Notes under the pieces: model-generated | The model's database searches: none | Told to the model about the DNA's origin: nothing | What the model saw: only the letters and a program-made list of their open reading frames with translations | Shown here: positions 16,753 through 27,705 of the stretch, piece by piece | Layout: each line of letters starts with the position of its first letter | Numbering within the stretch: position 1 is the first letter of the stretch | Assembly (NCBI RefSeq): GCF_000225705.1 | Contig: NZ_JH126467.1 | Coordinates: 183,397 to 247,396, forward strand | Direction of reading: 5' to 3' | From: Collinsella tanakaei YIT 12063 | GTDB taxonomy: Bacteria > Actinomycetota > Coriobacteriia > Coriobacteriales > Coriobacteriaceae | DNA: 64,000 nt | Made by a program: the position numbers and the translations under genes

Positions 16753-17739
16753 TTGCCTCGATCCAACAAGAAGCGCTATACATCGACGCTGAACAATAGA
16801 AGACAGTCATCGGGAATGCGCCCGTTTGTTATTTGTTGCCTGGTCTCCCTATTGCTGCTCACGTTTTACGTGCGCGAAGGGGAGGCCGGCGTCATTCACT
16901 CGATTCGCAGCGGTGTCAACACGGTCGCTACGCCCGTGAGGATGGTCGGTGCCGTGGTGGCGACGCCGTTCAACGCGATCGGTAACGTTTTCACAAACCT
17001 TTCGGCGCCTCAGGAGACGCTATCGGAGCTTAAGAAGCAAAACGAGGAACTCACCTCTGAGCTTGCCCAGCTTACCGAGGCCGAGAAGACCGCTGAACGA
17101 CTCGAGAGCCTCTTGGGTCTTCAGTCCACTTACAACTTGCAGTCCACTGCCGCCCGCATAATCGGCACCACCGGCGACGCCTGGTCTCAGACGGTGACGA
17201 TTGACAAGGGCTCTGCCAATGGATTTGAGATCGGCATGCCTGTTTGCAACTCCGGTGGCGTAATCGGGCAGATCATCGAGGTTTCCGCCGCAACGTCTAC
17301 GGTACGCCTTATCAATGACGAGAATTCCGGCGTCTCCGCTATGGTTCAGAGCACGCGCGCGCAGGGAATTCTTCAAGGTCAGCCCGATGGCACGCTTATG
17401 TTGAGCTATGTCCCCGCCGATGCCGATGTTAAAGTCGGCGACGTCATTATCACCTCGGGTCTCGGTGGGCGTTTTCCCAAAGGACTTCCCTTGGGTACGG
17501 TTTCTTCGGTTAGCCGCGCTGCCAACGCGACCTACTACACCATCGTGGTCAGGGCCATCTCGACTGCCGAGAGCAATGAAGAGGTGCTCATCATCACGTC
17601 TCTGACCGATGAGCAGGCTGCTTCTTCCGAGGACGTCGCTGCCGCCAATACCGCTGCCCAGGGGAATGGCGTCGCCTCTACCCAGGATGCTTCCGCTGAT
17701 TCGGCTGACGCATCCGCCGACGGCTCTACTAAGGAATAG
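16753..17739 (+). CDS. mreC: rod-shape determining protein MreC
   Basis: A 328-residue bitopic protein that links MreB to penicillin-binding proteins. It has a short basic N-terminus, a membrane helix near residues 23-39, a coiled coil (about 95-125: ETLSELKKQNEELTSELAQLTEAEKTAERLESLL in part), and the beta-barrel pair with VTIDKGSANGFEIGMPV and GDVIITSGLGGRFPKGLPLG. The end is Ala/Ser-rich and disordered. It begins at TTG 16753, with GGGGCG upstream. Confidence 0.93.
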   Translation: MPRSNKKRYTSTLNNRRQSSGMRPFVICCLVSLLLLTFYVREGEAGVIHSIRSGVNTVATPVRMVGAVVATPFNAIGNVFTNLSAPQETLSELKKQNEELTSELAQLTEAEKTAERLESLLGLQSTYNLQSTAARIIGTTGDAWSQTVTIDKGSANGFEIGMPVCNSGGVIGQIIEVSAATSTVRLINDENSGVSAMVQSTRAQGILQGQPDGTLMLSYVPADADVKVGDVIITSGLGGRFPKGLPLGTVSSVSRAANATYYTIVVRAISTAESNEEVLIITSLTDEQAASSEDVAAANTAAQGNGVASTQDASADSADASADGSTKE

Positions 17740-17749
17740 GAGGGGACCT

Positions 17750-18304
17750 TTGGAAGTTCGCGATCCTCATCGCCAGCGCCGCTCGCTTGCCATCGCATGC
17801 GCTGTCGCCGCCGTACTTCAGCTTGCCTTGGCGCCCCAGATTTCTTTGTTTGGCGGCGCTTTCAATTTCATGCTCGTCTTCGCCCTTTGCATGTCGATGG
17901 GGAACGAGATCGGCTCTGCCGTGTTGATTGGCTTCTTTTCGGGCCTGTTCTACGATATGACGTCGGCGGCTCCGGTGGGTTTGATGTCGCTGCTCCTCAC
18001 CATTGGATGCTTTTCGTTGGCTACCGTATCCCACGGCGTCTCGGGAAACGCGTCCTCGGATTCGATGCGCTTAATCGCGGTCGCGATTCTGGCAATTAAC
18101 GTTGTCAATGGGGTCGTGCTGTTCTTCATGGGCGTTGAGGGCGGTTTTGTTTCCGCCGTGCTCGTTTACGGTCTTGCCTGCACCGTTCTCGATACGATAG
18201 CCGCTCTTCCTTTTCTTGTGCTTGTTGGTGCGTCGGAGCCAAAAAAGGGTTTCTCGGCACGCGCTAAGGGTACACGGTTCAAGAATTACAAGAGCCTGAA
18301 GTAA
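17750..18304 (+). CDS. mreD: rod-shape determining protein MreD
   Basis: A 184-residue multi-pass membrane protein with about five hydrophobic segments from residue 13 onward (LAIACAVAAVLQLALAPQ, then FMLVFALCMSM and so on), the expected size and position for MreD. The start is TTG 17750 with AGGAGGGG ten bases upstream, overlapping nothing and 10 bases after mreC. Family sequence conservation is low, so the call leans on topology and gene order. Confidence 0.85.
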   Translation: MEVRDPHRQRRSLAIACAVAAVLQLALAPQISLFGGAFNFMLVFALCMSMGNEIGSAVLIGFFSGLFYDMTSAAPVGLMSLLLTIGCFSLATVSHGVSGNASSDSMRLIAVAILAINVVNGVVLFFMGVEGGFVSAVLVYGLACTVLDTIAALPFLVLVGASEPKKGFSARAKGTRFKNYKSLK

Positions 18305-18321
18305 AAAGGGGGTGATCGTGC

Positions 18322-20373
18322 ATGGATGCCCAAATGGTCGTCATCGTTGCTGGAATCATTCTCTTTGTCGCGGTTATCGGTTCGTTGCTGTTTCTACGCG
18401 GCTATTCCAGCAAGTTCACGTTTGATACAAAGAACGGTACCAGGCCCCGCGCCTCAGAGGGCGAGGGAAATACCCCCGGCGTAGCCATGAAGGGGCGTTT
18501 CCAGATTTTGACCGCCGGCGTTGGCGCGGTATTTGCCGCGGTCGCGGCGAAGCTGTGGAGCATGCAGATGGTCTCCTCTGATTATTATGAGGGCCTATCT
18601 CAGGATAACCAGACGCGTACGGTCACCACGCCCGCCCCGCGCGGTCGCATCCTCGACCGAAACGGCATAGAGCTTGTCACCAACCGTCCATCTCTTGTGG
18701 TGGGTGTCTATCGTGATTTTGCGGACGATGCCGTTGCCGTAAGGCATCTCGCTAACGTGCTGGGCATACCTTATATGGCAGCGCTGCGCAACATTCAGGA
18801 CTACTCGCAGAGCGCGCAGAGTCTGCATACCGTTGCATCTGACGTTCGCTTGTCGACGGTCGCCCATATCCAGGAGCATGCGACCGAGTTTCCCGATGTC
18901 CATGTCTACGAGCGCACCGAGCGCGTTTACCCCTATGGAACGCTTGCGTGCCACGTGCTTGGCTACACCGGTACCATTACCAGCGACCAACTCGCTGCGC
19001 AAGATGAGCGCGAGGAGAACGGTGAGACCTCTGCGAACGATATCGAGTACCAGTCTGGTGACATCGTTGGCCAGGCGGGTGTCGAGACGCGCTACGAAAG
19101 CCTGTTGCAGGGAATCCGTGGCGAGCAGACGGTAAAGGTCGATGCCTCGGGTAACGTCACCGCCGAGGCGGGGGCAGTTCCGCCGCGAGCCGGTAGCGAT
19201 GTCAAGCTCACGATCGACCTCCAAATCCAGCAGGCCTGCGAAGAGGGTCTCAAGCGCGCAATGGAAAAGGGCCAGGCCTCTGGTTATAAGGCGAACGCCG
19301 GCGCGTGCATCTGCATGGATTGCACCAACGGCGAGATCTTGGGCATGGCGAGCGCCCCCTCGTTCGATCCGTCCGTATTTATCGGTGGCGTCTCGAGCGA
19401 TGACTGGTCTAAGCTCAACAGCGATGACGGCGGGCGACCCATGATCAACCGCTGCGTTAGCGGCCAGTATATGTCCGCGTCTACCATTAAGCCCTTCAGT
19501 TCGCTCGCTGCACTTGAGTATGGCGTCTACACCTCGTCCCAAACGTCTAATTGCCCTGGTTGGTGGACTGGCCTGGGCGATTCCGCCGGCCGTTGGTGCT
19601 GGGACCACGCAGGTCACGGCACGCTTGGCCTTCAAAAGGGAATCACGCTGTCATGCGACGCCGTCTTCTACGATATCGGCAAGGCTTTTTATTATGACGA
19701 GAAGAACCCCGAAGGCCTTCAGGAGATGTTCAAGCGGTGGGGCCTTGGCTCCCTTACCGGCGTGGATCTTCCTAGCGAAGCCGAGGGGCGCGTGCCCACG
19801 GCCGAGTGGAAGAAGGAGTACTTCAGCAGCTGGTCTGATGAGGAGCGCTCGTGGAACCCGGGCGACATGCTCAACATCGTCATTGGACAGGGTGACATTT
19901 TGGTTACGCCGCTGCAGATGGCGACCGCCTATGCCGGCATTGCCAATGGCGGCAAGGAGTACGTGCCCCATGTATTCCTTTCTGCGGTTTCGCGCGACGG
20001 CGATGGCGATGCGGCGAGTTACCAGGTCAAGGAATTGCGCGATGTCCAGGTGAACAACGAAAGCGAACTCGACCTGGTTCACAACGGACTCGAGGGGGTT
20101 ATTTACGAGGCGAGTTCGTCCATGGCAAACCACTTTAGCTCTCTGGGCGTTCGCGTAGCGGGCAAGTCTGGTACCGGTCAGAAGACGGGCGATGACGACT
20201 ACTCCTGGTTTATCTCCTATGCACCGGCAGACGAACCCAAATACGTTGTCGTCACACTGGTCGAGCAGGGTGGCTTTGGCTCCACTTCCGCCATGGTGGG
20301 AACAAGGTACGTGCTCGGCGTCATCTACGACGCTCCGGACTCTATGGCTGTCTCCGGCGGCAGCGGCGACTAG
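18322..20373 (+). CDS. mrdA: class B penicillin-binding protein 2 (MrdA-type transpeptidase)
   Basis: A 683-residue elongasome transpeptidase. An N-terminal membrane helix (residues 5-25) and a second hydrophobic stretch near 62-75 precede the dimerisation region (RGRILDRNG). The catalytic SxxK is in SASTIKPFSSLAALE, the second motif is SCD (LSCDAVFYDIG, the usual PBP2 variant of SxN), and the third is KSGTG. Extra N-terminal 60 residues with a linker before RFQILTAG are unusual. It sits between mreD and rodA, its glycosyltransferase partner. AAAGGGGG precedes ATG 18322. Confidence 0.93.
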   Translation: MDAQMVVIVAGIILFVAVIGSLLFLRGYSSKFTFDTKNGTRPRASEGEGNTPGVAMKGRFQILTAGVGAVFAAVAAKLWSMQMVSSDYYEGLSQDNQTRTVTTPAPRGRILDRNGIELVTNRPSLVVGVYRDFADDAVAVRHLANVLGIPYMAALRNIQDYSQSAQSLHTVASDVRLSTVAHIQEHATEFPDVHVYERTERVYPYGTLACHVLGYTGTITSDQLAAQDEREENGETSANDIEYQSGDIVGQAGVETRYESLLQGIRGEQTVKVDASGNVTAEAGAVPPRAGSDVKLTIDLQIQQACEEGLKRAMEKGQASGYKANAGACICMDCTNGEILGMASAPSFDPSVFIGGVSSDDWSKLNSDDGGRPMINRCVSGQYMSASTIKPFSSLAALEYGVYTSSQTSNCPGWWTGLGDSAGRWCWDHAGHGTLGLQKGITLSCDAVFYDIGKAFYYDEKNPEGLQEMFKRWGLGSLTGVDLPSEAEGRVPTAEWKKEYFSSWSDEERSWNPGDMLNIVIGQGDILVTPLQMATAYAGIANGGKEYVPHVFLSAVSRDGDGDAASYQVKELRDVQVNNESELDLVHNGLEGVIYEASSSMANHFSSLGVRVAGKSGTGQKTGDDDYSWFISYAPADEPKYVVVTLVEQGGFGSTSAMVGTRYVLGVIYDAPDSMAVSGGSGD

Positions 20374-20384
20374 GAAAGGAAGTG

Positions 20385-21599
20385 ATGGCCATGGCAACAG
20401 CCGCCCAAGGGCGCTCGTCTTCCGCGAGCAGCCTCAAGCGCGTCAACAAAAAAGTGGTGTCCTCGCGCAACTCCTTTTCCCAGCGCGTGAATGTTCCGGT
20501 TCTGGTCGCTACATTGGGACTGGTTATTTACGGCATCTTGGTGATCTGGACCGCCTCGCTGTCCATTTCAAATGCCTCCTTTCCGCGCCACCTGGTCGGT
20601 GTTGGCTTGGGAGCCATCCTCAGCATCCTTGTTTGGAGGACTGATCTGCGTGGATTGGCGAATATGTCGACAGTGCTTTTGGTGCTCGATATCATCGTCA
20701 TCTTCTCCCCGTATATACCGGGCCTTTCTTACAACGCTAAGGGCATGACCGGCTGGGTTCAGATCCCTTTGATAGGGTTGACGTTTCAGCCGGTTGAGCT
20801 CGCGAAGATCATCACTACGTTTTTTATCGCTGGTTTGGGCGCGCAGTATAACGGCCACATCGATACCGTACGCGATTACGTGAAGCTGTGCGGCATGCTC
20901 GCCGTTCCATTTTTGTGCGTTCTGGCGGCGGGAGACCTGGGCAGCGGCCTTGTGGTCTTTGCCGGCGGCGCCGTTATTATCATGATGAGCGGTGCAAAGA
21001 GGGAGTGGGTTCTCTCGACCATAGCCATCCTTATCGGCTTGGTCTCGCTGCTTTTAGCGGCCGACTCGGTTGTCGATGCCCTGCTTGGCAAGGATGTCCT
21101 CATTAAGCAGTATCAGATGAATCGCTTGCTGGTATTCATCGATCCTTCCGCGGATACCTCTGGAGCGGGTTACAACCTTATGCAGTCGCTTATCGCCGTG
21201 GGTTCTGGCGGCTTTTTTGGTAAGGGCATCGGTAACGCGACTCAGGCTGCAGAAGGCTTCTTGCCCGAGGCCCATACCGACTTTGTGTTCGCATTGCTGT
21301 CTGAGGAGTTTGGCTTTGTGGGCGCAATCATCCTTCTGGCTTTGTTTGTCCTACTTATCTTCTCGAGCATTCGCGTTGCCGTAAAGAGCGATTCGCTTTT
21401 CCTTAAGTTGGTCGCCGTGGGCCTGGTGGGCATGTGGACGTTTCAGATCTTTGAGAACATCGGTATGTGCATCGGGCTCATGCCCATCACGGGCATTCCG
21501 CTTCCGTTCATCAGCTTTGGTTCCAGCTCCATGTTGATGCAGTTCACCATGGTAGGTATCATCCAATCCATTTGGAGCCATCGCTCCAAAGCCGCGTAA
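20385..21599 (+). CDS. rodA: RodA-type peptidoglycan glycosyltransferase (SEDS)
   Basis: SEDS-family polymerase of glycan strands in elongation. The 404-residue protein has about ten hydrophobic segments and the SEDS motifs LAAGDLGSGLVVFAGG, QSLIAVGSGGFFGKGIG, FLPEAHTDFVFALLSEEFGFVG with the catalytic Asp, and PLPFISFGSSS. RodA rather than FtsW is chosen from its position beside PBP2 and MreBCD. ATG 20385 follows GAAAGGA; GTG 20382 or ATG 20391 are alternatives. Confidence 0.93.
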   Translation: MAMATAAQGRSSSASSLKRVNKKVVSSRNSFSQRVNVPVLVATLGLVIYGILVIWTASLSISNASFPRHLVGVGLGAILSILVWRTDLRGLANMSTVLLVLDIIVIFSPYIPGLSYNAKGMTGWVQIPLIGLTFQPVELAKIITTFFIAGLGAQYNGHIDTVRDYVKLCGMLAVPFLCVLAAGDLGSGLVVFAGGAVIIMMSGAKREWVLSTIAILIGLVSLLLAADSVVDALLGKDVLIKQYQMNRLLVFIDPSADTSGAGYNLMQSLIAVGSGGFFGKGIGNATQAAEGFLPEAHTDFVFALLSEEFGFVGAIILLALFVLLIFSSIRVAVKSDSLFLKLVAVGLVGMWTFQIFENIGMCIGLMPITGIPLPFISFGSSSMLMQFTMVGIIQSIWSHRSKAA

Positions 21600-21625
21600 C
21601 ACATGTTAGGAGACAGGAGGCTGCC

Positions 21626-22522
21626 ATGCGAGTTCCCGTCGATAAGGTGGCAAGCGCCGTTAAGATGGGCGCTGCTGCAAAGCGCGAGCAAGATGTTCCC
21701 GTTCGCGTCGCCGTGTTTGTTGATGCGACCGCGACGCGCTTTCTCATCGATACCGTGCGCCACGCGTTGGTTCCTTCGACCACGTCTGGATTGGTGCGGG
21801 TTGACCGCCTGGGCGAAGATCCCGTCGCCATCAAGCCTGACACCGATGTGGTCCTTGTTCTTTCTTGCGGGTCGGACCGTCTGCAAAGCGCCGTCCGGGA
21901 GCTTGTGGTTGGCGGAGCGCCCGTGTGCGTCCTATGCGAATCGAGCGTCGAGGCTCCGTTTATCCAAAGCGATACGCCCGTGCTGGGGTTGATTGCTGCG
22001 CAAGATGCCGACCACCTGCTTGGTCAACTCTCTGAATGGATTATGGACCGCACGGATAAGCAGACTGCCTTTGCTGCCTGCTTTGCCTTTATGCGGCGCG
22101 CCGCGTCTAATCGCGTGATCGCTTCTACCGTTGCGGCCAATGCCCTTACGGGGGCTTTGGTATTTATACCGGGCGCCGATTATCCCGTGATGACACTGGC
22201 TCAAATAGGCATGCTCTTCCAGCTTGCGAGTGCATACGATAAGCCTATACGCTTGGAGCGCGCATACGAAGCCGCTGGCGTGGTCGTTTCCGGCTTAGCG
22301 GTGCGTGCCGTCGCACGGCAACTGTCGAGCCGCGCCGGGTATGGCGCGTTTGCGGTCAAAGCGCTGTGTGCGGCTGCCGGCACCTATGCTATGGGGCGCG
22401 CGCTGACGTTGGTCTACGAAAGCGATATAGATTACGAGCCCGTCAACCGCGTTGTCCTGGGTGTTGCCGACCGTGTTCGCCAGGCATTTGCTGGAGGAGC
22501 CGAGACGGCCAGGCAGGAATAG
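21626..22522 (+). CDS. DUF697-domain membrane protein
   Basis: A 298-residue protein whose C-terminal half resembles the DUF697/YcjF membrane domain: NALTGALVFIPGADYPVMTLAQIGMLFQLASAY, followed by hydrophobic segments AAGVVVSGLAVRAV and AVKALCAAAGTYAMG. The N-terminal half has a Rossmann-like pattern (VRVAVFVDATATRFLIDTV; DVVLVLSCG; GAPVCVLCE), recalling a degenerate GTPase-like fold without P-loop. Start ATG 21626 follows CAGGAGG. It is 26 bases after rodA, likely the same transcript; function unknown. Confidence 0.65.
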   Translation: MRVPVDKVASAVKMGAAAKREQDVPVRVAVFVDATATRFLIDTVRHALVPSTTSGLVRVDRLGEDPVAIKPDTDVVLVLSCGSDRLQSAVRELVVGGAPVCVLCESSVEAPFIQSDTPVLGLIAAQDADHLLGQLSEWIMDRTDKQTAFAACFAFMRRAASNRVIASTVAANALTGALVFIPGADYPVMTLAQIGMLFQLASAYDKPIRLERAYEAAGVVVSGLAVRAVARQLSSRAGYGAFAVKALCAAAGTYAMGRALTLVYESDIDYEPVNRVVLGVADRVRQAFAGGAETARQE

Positions 22523-22596
22523 GGGAGTCGTTTGCCACCCATCCCGTTATCGTCCAAATCATCGTCCTGATAAAACTGCAATAAAAAGGAGGCAGC

Positions 22597-24474
22597 GTGC
22601 GCATTCCCTATGAGGATCGCTTCGCAGATCTTGAACCCCTGCTTGCTCGCGTTGAGAAGCCTAGCCGCTACATCGACCACGAATGGGGAACCCTATCGAA
22701 GGTCGACGCGGATTACCGCGCGTGCCTGATTTATCCCGACACCTATGAGGTTGGTCTTCCCAACCAGGGTATCGCCATTTTGTACAACGTGCTCAACAAG
22801 CAGGAGGGCATCTCGTGCGAGCGCGGATACGTGCCTTGGGTGGATATGGCCGATGCCATGCGCGAGGCCGGGGTCCCCTTGTTGTCGCTTGAGGGCGCGG
22901 CTCCTGTCGCGTCTTTTGACGTGGTGGGTTTTCATGTCCCACACGAGATGGCATGCACCAATTATCTTGAAGCGATGGATCTCGCGGGCATTCCGTTTTA
23001 TTCTGCCGATCGCGGGGAGGACGACCCCATCATCATCGCCGGTGGTCCTTCCGTTTATAATCCGGAGCCCCTTGCGCCGTTTTTCGATGCGATTTTGATC
23101 GGTGAGGGCGAGGAGTCCATTGTCGAGGTCTGTCGCGAGCACCAGCGCCTGCGCGATGCCGGGGCCACCCGTCAAGAGATCCTGCGCGGTCTTGCCCGCG
23201 TTGCGGGCACCTACGTTCCGAGCCTTTATGAGATTAGGTATGACGAGCCCTGCACGGAGCACGGGTATGCGGTCCCTCGTGAGGGGGAGGATGTTCCCGA
23301 AGTCGTATATAAGCGCGTGGTCGAGGACTTTGGCGCTACCGACCCGCTGAGTCAGTCTGTCATTCCGTATACCCAGCTGGTTCATGACCGCCTGTCTGTC
23401 GAGGTTTTGCGCGGCTGCGCCCGCGGTTGCCGATTCTGCCAGGCGGGCATCACGTACCGCCCGGTGCGCGAGCGCTCGGCAGACCAGATTGTCTCCGCGG
23501 TAACGCGTGGCCTGGCTAAGACCGGCTACGACGAGGTGTCGCTCACCTCGCTCTCGACCACCGATCATTCTTGCTGCGAGCAGATCCTGTCACGCCTTAA
23601 TCGCCGTCTTGAGGATACGGGAATCTCCGTTTCCATTCCCTCTCAGCGCTTGGACTCCTTTGGCGTGAACATGGCGCTGCAGGTTGCGGGCGAGAAAAAG
23701 GGCGGCTTGACGTTTGCGCCCGAGGCGGGTAGCCAGCGCATGCGCAATGTCATCAACAAGGGCGTTACCGAGGAAGACCTGGAGCGCGCGACGCGCGCCG
23801 CGTTCGAAGCGGGTTGGCGTCGTTGCAAGCTCTATTTCATGATGGGGCTTCCTGGGGAACGGGACGAAGATATCGTCGCGATCGCCAATCTGGCCGACCA
23901 TGTGCTGGACATTGCCCGCGAAGTGGTTCCCAAGGGCCAACGCGGCGGTATTTCCGTATCCATCTCCGTTTCCGTTTTCATTCCCAAGTCGTCCACGCCG
24001 TTCCAATGGTGCGCTCAGACGCCTGATGATGAGGTCAAGCGCCGCCAGCAGCTGTTGCTGAAAAGCGTCAAGAACCGTGCCGTTCGCGTGCATTACCACG
24101 ATGCCGAGACGTCGTTGCTCGAGGCCGTCCTCTCCCGCGCCGGCCGCGATATGGCTCCGGTTATCGTGGACGCGTGGCGTGCCGGCGCCCGCTTCGATGC
24201 GTGGACCGAGCAGTTCTCGCTTGAGCGCTGGGAGCGCGCCGCGGAGAGCAACGGCATCGACTTGCGCCATATCGCCAGGACTCCCTTTGACCTTGATATG
24301 CGCCTTCCGTGGCAGCATGTGAGCCCGGGTGTATCCCAGGGCTTTCTTAAACGCGAATACCGTCGCGCCCTTGACGGCGTAACCACCCCCGATTGCACCC
24401 GTAGCTCCTGTGCGGGCTGCGGTATCTGCCCCACGCTTCATGCTGAGAACGTTTTGGTAGGTGAGCGCTCGTGA
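22597..24474 (+). CDS. B12-binding-like radical SAM protein (TIGR03960 type)
   Basis: A 625-residue radical SAM enzyme. The N-terminal third resembles a B12-binding fold (ACLIYPDTYEVGLPNQGIAILYNVLN), and the radical SAM cluster motif is C274-xxx-C278-xx-C281 in GCARGCRFCQAG. The end carries a Cys-rich SSCAGCGICPTLHAENV block. Family members are paired with DUF2344 proteins and linked by context to ribosome or tRNA genes; substrate is unknown. GTG 22597 has AAAGGAGG. The stop overlaps the next gene by 4 bases. Confidence 0.88.
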   Translation: MRIPYEDRFADLEPLLARVEKPSRYIDHEWGTLSKVDADYRACLIYPDTYEVGLPNQGIAILYNVLNKQEGISCERGYVPWVDMADAMREAGVPLLSLEGAAPVASFDVVGFHVPHEMACTNYLEAMDLAGIPFYSADRGEDDPIIIAGGPSVYNPEPLAPFFDAILIGEGEESIVEVCREHQRLRDAGATRQEILRGLARVAGTYVPSLYEIRYDEPCTEHGYAVPREGEDVPEVVYKRVVEDFGATDPLSQSVIPYTQLVHDRLSVEVLRGCARGCRFCQAGITYRPVRERSADQIVSAVTRGLAKTGYDEVSLTSLSTTDHSCCEQILSRLNRRLEDTGISVSIPSQRLDSFGVNMALQVAGEKKGGLTFAPEAGSQRMRNVINKGVTEEDLERATRAAFEAGWRRCKLYFMMGLPGERDEDIVAIANLADHVLDIAREVVPKGQRGGISVSISVSVFIPKSSTPFQWCAQTPDDEVKRRQQLLLKSVKNRAVRVHYHDAETSLLEAVLSRAGRDMAPVIVDAWRAGARFDAWTEQFSLERWERAAESNGIDLRHIARTPFDLDMRLPWQHVSPGVSQGFLKREYRRALDGVTTPDCTRSSCAGCGICPTLHAENVLVGERS

Positions 24475-25256
24475 GCGACCAGAATCTTCCGTCCCTCTTC
24501 CGCTTGCGCGTCCGTTATATCAAGCACGGGCGCCTGGCGTACCTCGGCCACCTCGAGGTCCTGCATACCATCGAGCGCGTAATCCGTCGAGCGGCGTTGC
24601 CCTATGCTGTTACGCAGGGCTTTTCTCCGCACATGCGGGTGGGATTCTCCTCCGCGCTCCCCGTTGGTACTAGCTCGACATGCGAATACTATGACGTGTT
24701 CTTGACCGAGCTTGTGCCTCACGCAGAGGCTTTGCAGCGACTGGTCGCTGCCTCGCCTGAGGACCTTATGACTCAGGAGTGCGCCTACGTCGATGTTCGC
24801 ACGCCCGCGCTCACGGCGCAGATAACGCGCGTGGGGTATAGGGTGGGGCTTTTCTGCCGTGAATCAGCCTCCTTTGAGTCGAGCGATATCGAGCGGGGTC
24901 TGGACGCCATCGCTCGGCTTGGGCAGATTCCCTATGCGCGCGGAAAAAAGAGCAAGGTGATGGATATCGAGCGCACGTTGGTTGGTTACCAGGTGGCTCC
25001 CGGTGCGGCTTTGGGCGATTTCATCGTCCAGCTCGATACGCGCTGCGATAACGAGGGTGCCTTGAGGCCCGAGATTCTGCTTGCCGCGCTCGATCGCTTC
25101 CTGTTGGGCCAGGAGATTTCGCCCGAGGAGCGCCCCATTGTTTCCACCGGCATCCAGGATCTTGTGTCCATCAAGAGTTATCGCGTGGAGCGCGTGTTTC
25201 AGATGGTGGAGGATGAAAACGGCAGCCTGGTAGACCCCCTTGCGGCTCGTCGCTAG
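24471..25256 (+). CDS. DUF2344 (TIGR03936) radical-SAM-associated protein
   Basis: A 261-residue partner of the preceding radical SAM protein, with the family N-terminus FRLRVRYIKHGRLAYLGHLEVLHTIERVIRRA and QGFSPHMRVGFSSALPVG. The biochemical role is not established. Its GTG start overlaps the upstream TGA (GTGA), a sign of translational coupling. In many genomes an RNase E/G gene follows before rplU; none is present here. Confidence 0.88.
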   Translation: MSDQNLPSLFRLRVRYIKHGRLAYLGHLEVLHTIERVIRRAALPYAVTQGFSPHMRVGFSSALPVGTSSTCEYYDVFLTELVPHAEALQRLVAASPEDLMTQECAYVDVRTPALTAQITRVGYRVGLFCRESASFESSDIERGLDAIARLGQIPYARGKKSKVMDIERTLVGYQVAPGAALGDFIVQLDTRCDNEGALRPEILLAALDRFLLGQEISPEERPIVSTGIQDLVSIKSYRVERVFQMVEDENGSLVDPLAARR

Positions 25257-25459
25257 CTTTGCTGGCTGACGGAGGGCGCGGGCGGGTTACCGTTCAAGCT
25301 GGTCATTTTATGTAGCCGCACCATGTATACGGGCTTTGAGCTATAGTTAGCACCTGGCGCAGCGTCGTCCAGCTCGCATCATCCGTATGCAGGTGCAGCG
25401 TCAATCCAGTGAAACAAGGGCAACTTGTGAATACGCTGGGGAAATGTTCCTCGTCTTTG
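25257..25459. other. intergenic stretch before the rplU promoter
   Basis: About 200 bases without a supportable gene. I see no strong terminator and no ribosomal leader fold; the transcript from the promoter below would begin only about 35 bases before rplU. Confidence 0.5.
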
Positions 25460-25488
25460 TTGACGGGTTAAGATTCCCCTGCTACTAT
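25460..25488 (+). promoter_or_regulatory. sigma-70 type promoter of rplU-rpmA
   Basis: TTGACG (25460-25465), 17 bases, TACTAT (25483-25488). This is close to consensus, with the start site about 35 bases before the rplU ATG. Confidence 0.75.
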
Positions 25489-25530
25489 ATTCGGCTGTTG
25501 CACTAACTGATGCATGAAGGGCAAGAAACA

Positions 25531-25893
25531 ATGTACGCAATCGTAACAACGGGCGGCAAGCAGTATAAGGTCGCCACCGATGATGTTCTTACGGTCGAGA
25601 AGATCGAGGGCGAGGCCGGTACCAAGGTCGAGCTCCCCGTCATCTTCCTGAACGACGGCAAGAAGATCATCACGGATCCTGCCAAGCTCGCAAAGGCTAA
25701 GGTCACTGCTGAGATCGTCGACCAGTTCAAGGGTGAGAAGCAGCTTGTTTACAAGTTCAAGAAGCGCAAGCGCTATCACAAGCTTCAGGGTCACCGTCAG
25801 CAGCTCACCAAGCTGAAGATCACCAAGGTCCAGGCTACTTCCCGCGCCAAGAAGGCCGTTGCCGAGGACGCCGCTGCTCCCGCAGCGGAGTAA
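25531..25893 (+). CDS. rplU: 50S ribosomal protein L21
   Basis: A 120-residue L21 with MYAIVTTGGKQYKVATDD at the start and YKFKKRKRYHKLQGHRQQLTKLKI, the family signature, followed by an Ala-rich tail (residues about 105-120). ATG 25531 gives the canonical N-terminus; AAGGGC is the nearest ribosome site. Followed 35 bases later by rpmA, the standard pair. Confidence 0.97.
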   Translation: MYAIVTTGGKQYKVATDDVLTVEKIEGEAGTKVELPVIFLNDGKKIITDPAKLAKAKVTAEIVDQFKGEKQLVYKFKKRKRYHKLQGHRQQLTKLKITKVQATSRAKKAVAEDAAAPAAE

Positions 25894-25928
25894 CTCCACC
25901 CAAGAACTGTAGAGAGTAGGTATCAGAC

Positions 25929-26186
25929 ATGGCACACAAAAAAGGTCTTGGTTCCTCCCGTAACGGCCGCGACTCCCGCGGTCAGCGTCTCGGCACCAAG
26001 CGTTTCGACGGTCAGTTCGTGAAGACCGGCGAGGTTCTCGTCCGTCAGTGCGGCACCCACATCCACCCCGGTGAGAACGTGGGTCGTGGCAAGGACGACA
26101 CCCTGTTCGCTCTGGCCGAGGGCAAGGTCAAGTTCACCCGTGGTGCTAAGCATCGCGTGAACGTCCTTCCCGTGGTTGAAGCCTAA
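25929..26186 (+). CDS. rpmA: 50S ribosomal protein L27
   Basis: 85 residues with [29 protein letters not shown], the typical L27 start reaching the peptidyl-transferase centre. There is no cleavable N-terminal extension of the Firmicutes type. A terminator follows. Confidence 0.97.
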   Translation: MAHKKGLGSSRNGRDSRGQRLGTKRFDGQFVKTGEVLVRQCGTHIHPGENVGRGKDDTLFALAEGKVKFTRGAKHRVNVLPVVEA

Positions 26187-26212
26187 GTCCCTTCACAGCA
26201 TAGGCAAATAGG

Positions 26213-26246
26213 GAGGCCCTCGGCTGTAGCCGGGGGCCTCTTTTGA
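26213..26246 (+). terminator. intrinsic terminator after rpmA
   Basis: GAGGCCC-CGGCT (26213-26225) pairs with AGCCGGGGGCCTC, then CTTTT. It separates rplU-rpmA from obgE. Confidence 0.85.
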
Positions 26247-27704
<1,458 letters not shown>

Positions 27705-27705
27705 G

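Noticed and set aside
25489-25530. L21 leader RNA before rplU
   Set aside because: Predicted 5' UTR is about 35 bases with no clear structure.
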